64,000 nt of DNA, taken from Phytoactinopolyspora limicola (GTDB lineage Bacteria > Actinomycetota > Actinomycetes > Jiangellales > Jiangellaceae). Of this stretch, positions 61,235 through 64,000 are shown piece by piece (the first letter of the stretch is position 1; each line of letters begins with the position of its first letter). The stretch covers positions 496,584 to 560,583 of the forward strand of contig NZ_JAAOEN010000002.1 in assembly GCF_011320225.1 (NCBI RefSeq). Direction: 5' to 3'. Below the pieces are notes generated by a model that was not told the origin of the DNA, made no database searches, and saw nothing but the letters and a program-made list of their open reading frames with translations. A program made the position numbers and the translations under genes.

Positions 61235-62184
61235 TCGCGCAGCGCCTTCCCGGTCAAATGCAGGAAGACCGCCTCGAGATCCGGCCGGGCCAGATCGATC
61301 GAGCCGATCTGCGCCCCGGCGCCGGCCAGCCGCTCGATGATCGCCGACAACCGAGCCGACCCGTCATCGGCGAGTACGACGACGGCGTCGTCCTCGGCAG
61401 CCACATCAGTGACGCCGTCGAGCCCGCGCAGCCGGCTGGCCGCGTCGGCGACCTGACCGGTCACCTCGATCCGGATCCGCTCCTGTTCACCGATGCTCGC
61501 GGTCAGCTCGGCCCGGGTTCCCTCGGCGATCACCCGGCCGGAGTCGATGATGCCGATCCGGTCGCACAGCCGTTCGGCCTCTTCCATGTAGTGCGTCGTA
61601 TACAGCACTGCCATACCCTCACCGGACAGTGTCTCGACCGACTCGAGGATGGCGTTGCGCGACTGCGGGTCGACACCGACGGTGGGCTCGTCGAGAATCA
61701 GCAGCCGGGGTGAATGCAGCAATCCGATGCCGATGTTCAACCGGCGTTTCATCCCGCCGGAGTATTTGCTGGTGCGGTCCTTGCGTCGGTCGGTGAGGCC
61801 GATGACGTCAAGGACCTCGGCGATCCGCGGGGCGCTGTCCCGCCGGGACATCCCATACAGGGCGGCGAAGAACTTGAGGTTCTCCTCCGCGGTCAGGTCC
61901 GGGTAGATGGCGAGATCCTGCGGCACCAGGCCGATCGCGGCTCGGCCACGGGTGGAACGTGGGCGGATCCGTTCACCAGCCACCATGACCGTACCTTCGT
62001 CCGCCTCCAGCAGACCAGCCAAGATGGAGATGGTGGTGGTTTTGCCGGCGCCATTTGGACCAAGCAGCCCGTACGTCTCACCAGCGTCGATGTGGAGGGA
62101 GACGTCGTTGACGGCGTGGATGTCCCCGAATGTCTTGTGCAGGCCGCTCGCCTCGGCGAGGCGAGTGCCGGGTATAACGGTCAC
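61231..62184 (-). CDS. ABC exporter ATP-binding protein (DrrA/NatA-like)
   Basis: A 317-residue ATPase with Walker A GPNGAGKTT, signature YSGGMKRRLNIGIGLL, Walker B LLILDEPTVGVDPQSRNAIL, the H-loop TTHYMEEAERLCDRIGIIDSGRVIAEGT and a C-terminal accessory domain ending VFLHLTGKALRE, the classical ending of daunorubicin-type DrrA proteins. The start is GTG 62184. With the two following permeases it forms an exporter, probably for a lipophilic compound or drug. Confidence 0.93.
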   Translation of the reverse strand: MTVIPGTRLAEASGLHKTFGDIHAVNDVSLHIDAGETYGLLGPNGAGKTTTISILAGLLEADEGTVMVAGERIRPRSTRGRAAIGLVPQDLAIYPDLTAEENLKFFAALYGMSRRDSAPRIAEVLDVIGLTDRRKDRTSKYSGGMKRRLNIGIGLLHSPRLLILDEPTVGVDPQSRNAILESVETLSGEGMAVLYTTHYMEEAERLCDRIGIIDSGRVIAEGTRAELTASIGEQERIRIEVTGQVADAASRLRGLDGVTDVAAEDDAVVVLADDGSARLSAIIERLAGAGAQIGSIDLARPDLEAVFLHLTGKALRE

Positions 62185-62214
62185 GACGAGCCACCCTATC
62201 CGGTGCGCCGTCGC

Positions 62215-63966
62215 CTACTCGGCACCCCGTAGCGGAACGGGTTGGTGCCCCGCCGCTGCCCACCAGAGATCCTGGTAGGGGCCCGACACACCCACCAGGT
62301 CGGCATGTCGGCCCCGCTGGACGACCCGCCCGGCGTCCAACACGACCACCTCGTCCACCTCGTCCAGTCCAGTCAGCCGATGGGTGACCAGCAATGTGGC
62401 CCGGCCCCGCGTGGAGGCGAGCAAATCGGCCACTAGATCATCGGCGGTGTCGGGGTCGAGGCCTTCGGTCGGCTCGTCGAGCACCATCAACGGCGGGTCG
62501 GCCAAGAGAGCACGGGCTAGCCCGAGCCGCTGGCGTTGCCCACCCGACAACTGTCCGCCGGCTTCGCCGACCATCGTGTCCAGACCGTCAGGGAGCGAAT
62601 CGACCCAGCTCAACAGGCGCGCATCGGCCAGCGCCGCCCGCAGCCGCTCGTCGTCAGCGGTGGGGTCGGCCAGGCGCAGGTTCTCCCGGACGGTTGTATG
62701 GAACAGGTGAGAGTCCTGGGTCACGCCAGCAATCCGGGCCCGGATGTCGTCACCGGCGTACTCCCTGATGTCGTGTCCATCCACCCGCACCGTGCCGGAC
62801 TCAGGTTCGACGAAACGCATCAGGGCGGCCAGCAGAGTGCTCTTTCCGGAGCCGCTGGCGCCAACGACGGCTACCCGGCGGCCGGGTTCCAGCCGCAGAT
62901 CGACACCGTTCAGCGCCGGCTCGCGGTCGCCGGCATAACGGACGGTCAGCTCGTCGACCTCGATCACAGGGTGGTGTCCTGGCGCCGGCCGGGGATGGTC
63001 AGGATCGGCTACCGGTGGTTCGGCGTCCAGCACGGCGAGCACGCGGGCGGCCGCCGCACGAGCCTCCAGGAGGTGCCGGGCCACTGGCACCAGAGGCAGG
63101 ATCGGCTCGAACGAGATCAGCGCCACCAGAGCGAGCACCGGCACCATCACCGGAGCCAGGGTGCCGGCGGCGGCAGCGGACAACGCCAGGAGCGTGACGG
63201 CCACGGTGGTGGCGCCCTGCACGAGCATGCTGGCCGTTGTTGCCGTCGCGGTGGTGAGCGAGGCCCGGCGCTCTACCCGGGCCAGCTCGGTGCCCGCCTG
63301 TTCGGCTTCCATGAGTGCCTGTTCGGCGGCGCCGAAGACGGCGAGATCGGCACTGCCGTGGAGCAGGTCGACGGTGCGAGCGGCCAACTCCGCGCGGGCG
63401 GGGGCCAGCCGGCGGGCATTACGACGGCTGGCGGCAGCGGTCACCATGGGCACCACGACACCGGCGACGAGCAGACCTATCGCGAGGGTGACCCCCGCCA
63501 TCGGCAGCGTGACGAAGCCGAAGCCCACCGCCAGAGCGGCCACCACGGCTGCCGTCGTGGCCGGCACGAACACCCGCACGACGGCATCCTGAACCGCCTC
63601 GACGTCGGCGACCATCCTGCTCAGCAGATCGGCGCTGCGGAACGACGGCAACCCGGCCGGCGCCAGCGGAACCAACGCGTCGTAGACCCGGCCACGTAGT
63701 GTCGCCAGGGCGCGCAGCGCGGCGTCATGGCTGGCCAACCGCTCGCCATACCGGAACAGACCGCGAGAGACCGCGAACGCACGCACCCCCACGATGGCCA
63801 AGCTGAGTGCGGCCAGCGGCGGCTGCTCGGCCGCCCGTGCGATCATCCAGGCCGCGGTGCCCATCAGTGCCAGCGTGGCCAGCTCCGCGATCGCGGAGGC
63901 GCTGACCGCCAACGCCAGCCGACCCGAGTGCGGCCGGATCAGCGCAAAGAGCCGACGCATCACCAT
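62215..63966 (-). CDS. cydC: CydC subunit of the thiol-exporting ABC transporter
   Basis: A 583-residue half-transporter with an N-terminal six-helix membrane domain (RLFALIRPHSGRLALAVSASAIAELATLALMGTAAWMI, the typical CydC opening, with SRGLFRYGERLASHDAALRAL) and a C-terminal ATPase: Walker A GASGSGKST, signature LSGGQRQRLGLARAL, Walker B LMVLDEPTEGLD, H-loop VTHR. CydDC exports glutathione/cysteine-type thiols and is needed for cytochrome bd assembly. ATG 63966 overlaps the upstream stop (TGATG), so it is coupled to cydD. Confidence 0.92.
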   Translation of the reverse strand: MVMRRLFALIRPHSGRLALAVSASAIAELATLALMGTAAWMIARAAEQPPLAALSLAIVGVRAFAVSRGLFRYGERLASHDAALRALATLRGRVYDALVPLAPAGLPSFRSADLLSRMVADVEAVQDAVVRVFVPATTAAVVAALAVGFGFVTLPMAGVTLAIGLLVAGVVVPMVTAAASRRNARRLAPARAELAARTVDLLHGSADLAVFGAAEQALMEAEQAGTELARVERRASLTTATATTASMLVQGATTVAVTLLALSAAAAGTLAPVMVPVLALVALISFEPILPLVPVARHLLEARAAAARVLAVLDAEPPVADPDHPRPAPGHHPVIEVDELTVRYAGDREPALNGVDLRLEPGRRVAVVGASGSGKSTLLAALMRFVEPESGTVRVDGHDIREYAGDDIRARIAGVTQDSHLFHTTVRENLRLADPTADDERLRAALADARLLSWVDSLPDGLDTMVGEAGGQLSGGQRQRLGLARALLADPPLMVLDEPTEGLDPDTADDLVADLLASTRGRATLLVTHRLTGLDEVDEVVVLDAGRVVQRGRHADLVGVSGPYQDLWWAAAGHQPVPLRGAE

Positions 63967-64000
63967 CAGCGCGCCACCTCCGGACCGGCCACCATGGCCG
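63966..64000 (-). CDS. cydD: 3' end of cydD (rest beyond window)
   Basis: The last ten codons of an upstream gene (reading AMVAGPEVAR then stop) overlap the cydC start by one base. Position and coupling identify it as the partner subunit CydD; the sequence itself is too short to prove this. Confidence 0.6.
   Translation of the reverse strand, partial: AMVAGPEVAR

Overview
The window is 64 kb of high-GC DNA with frequent GTG starts, tightly overlapping operons, an F420-type flavin oxidoreductase beside pta/ackA, a mycobacterial-style manB/manA locus and sortase-anchored secreted proteases. All of this points to a Gram-positive actinobacterium. The genus cannot be fixed from sequence alone.

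Layout. 1-6.8 kb: adenosine deaminase (partial), then pta, a luciferase-like oxidoreductase and ackA (acetyl-CoA/acetate interconversion), then manA. 6.9-13.2 kb: two secreted GH31 enzymes in one operon. The upstream one closely resembles the 3-alpha-isomaltosyltransferase of cycloalternan synthesis, and the downstream one carries a starch-binding module. 13.3-16.8 kb: a TobH-like SIS protein, a Trm112-like protein, manB and a MarR regulator. 17-21.2 kb: XRE-argS-lysA operon divergent from map. 21.3-28.0 kb: a cassette between two identical tRNA-Arg(CCG) genes, holding an MFS pump, decayed genes, a two-component system with an extra kinase-less sensor copy, and an ABC exporter. 28-33.4 kb: MMPL exporter, TetR/MFS pair, EamA permease. 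33.6-38.6 kb: two tandem cell-wall-anchored S1 proteases, the second lacking its catalytic serine. 38.8-42.9 kb: LysR regulators, a RibD/DHFR-like reductase, a nitrilase and a GyrA-like mini-protein. 42.9-48.8 kb: a five-gene nickel/peptide-type ABC importer with a divergent ArsR regulator and a visible operator. 48.8-58.6 kb: DinB-ankyrin fusion, aminoglycoside-phosphotransferase-like kinase, Phd/PIN toxin-antitoxin pair, D-lactate-dehydrogenase-type flavoprotein, a trans-sulfuration PLP enzyme with a GNAT, and a DUF418 membrane protein. 58.9-64 kb: an ABC-2 exporter and cydC/cydD.

The most striking non-gene signal is a family of eight 50-120 bp intergenic palindromes. Seven carry the core TGATCATG at their ends, with at least two different inner sequences. 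Three of one subtype lie within 3 kb around manB, and two palindromes bracket the GH31 operon. Several supply the stop codon of the neighbouring gene. The most interesting protein-level signals are the GH31 pair, the serine-less protease paralogue, the kinase-less sensor copy and the GyrA-like mini-protein.

Starts were chosen from ribosome-binding sites, overlap with upstream genes and family alignment from memory. No database search was possible.
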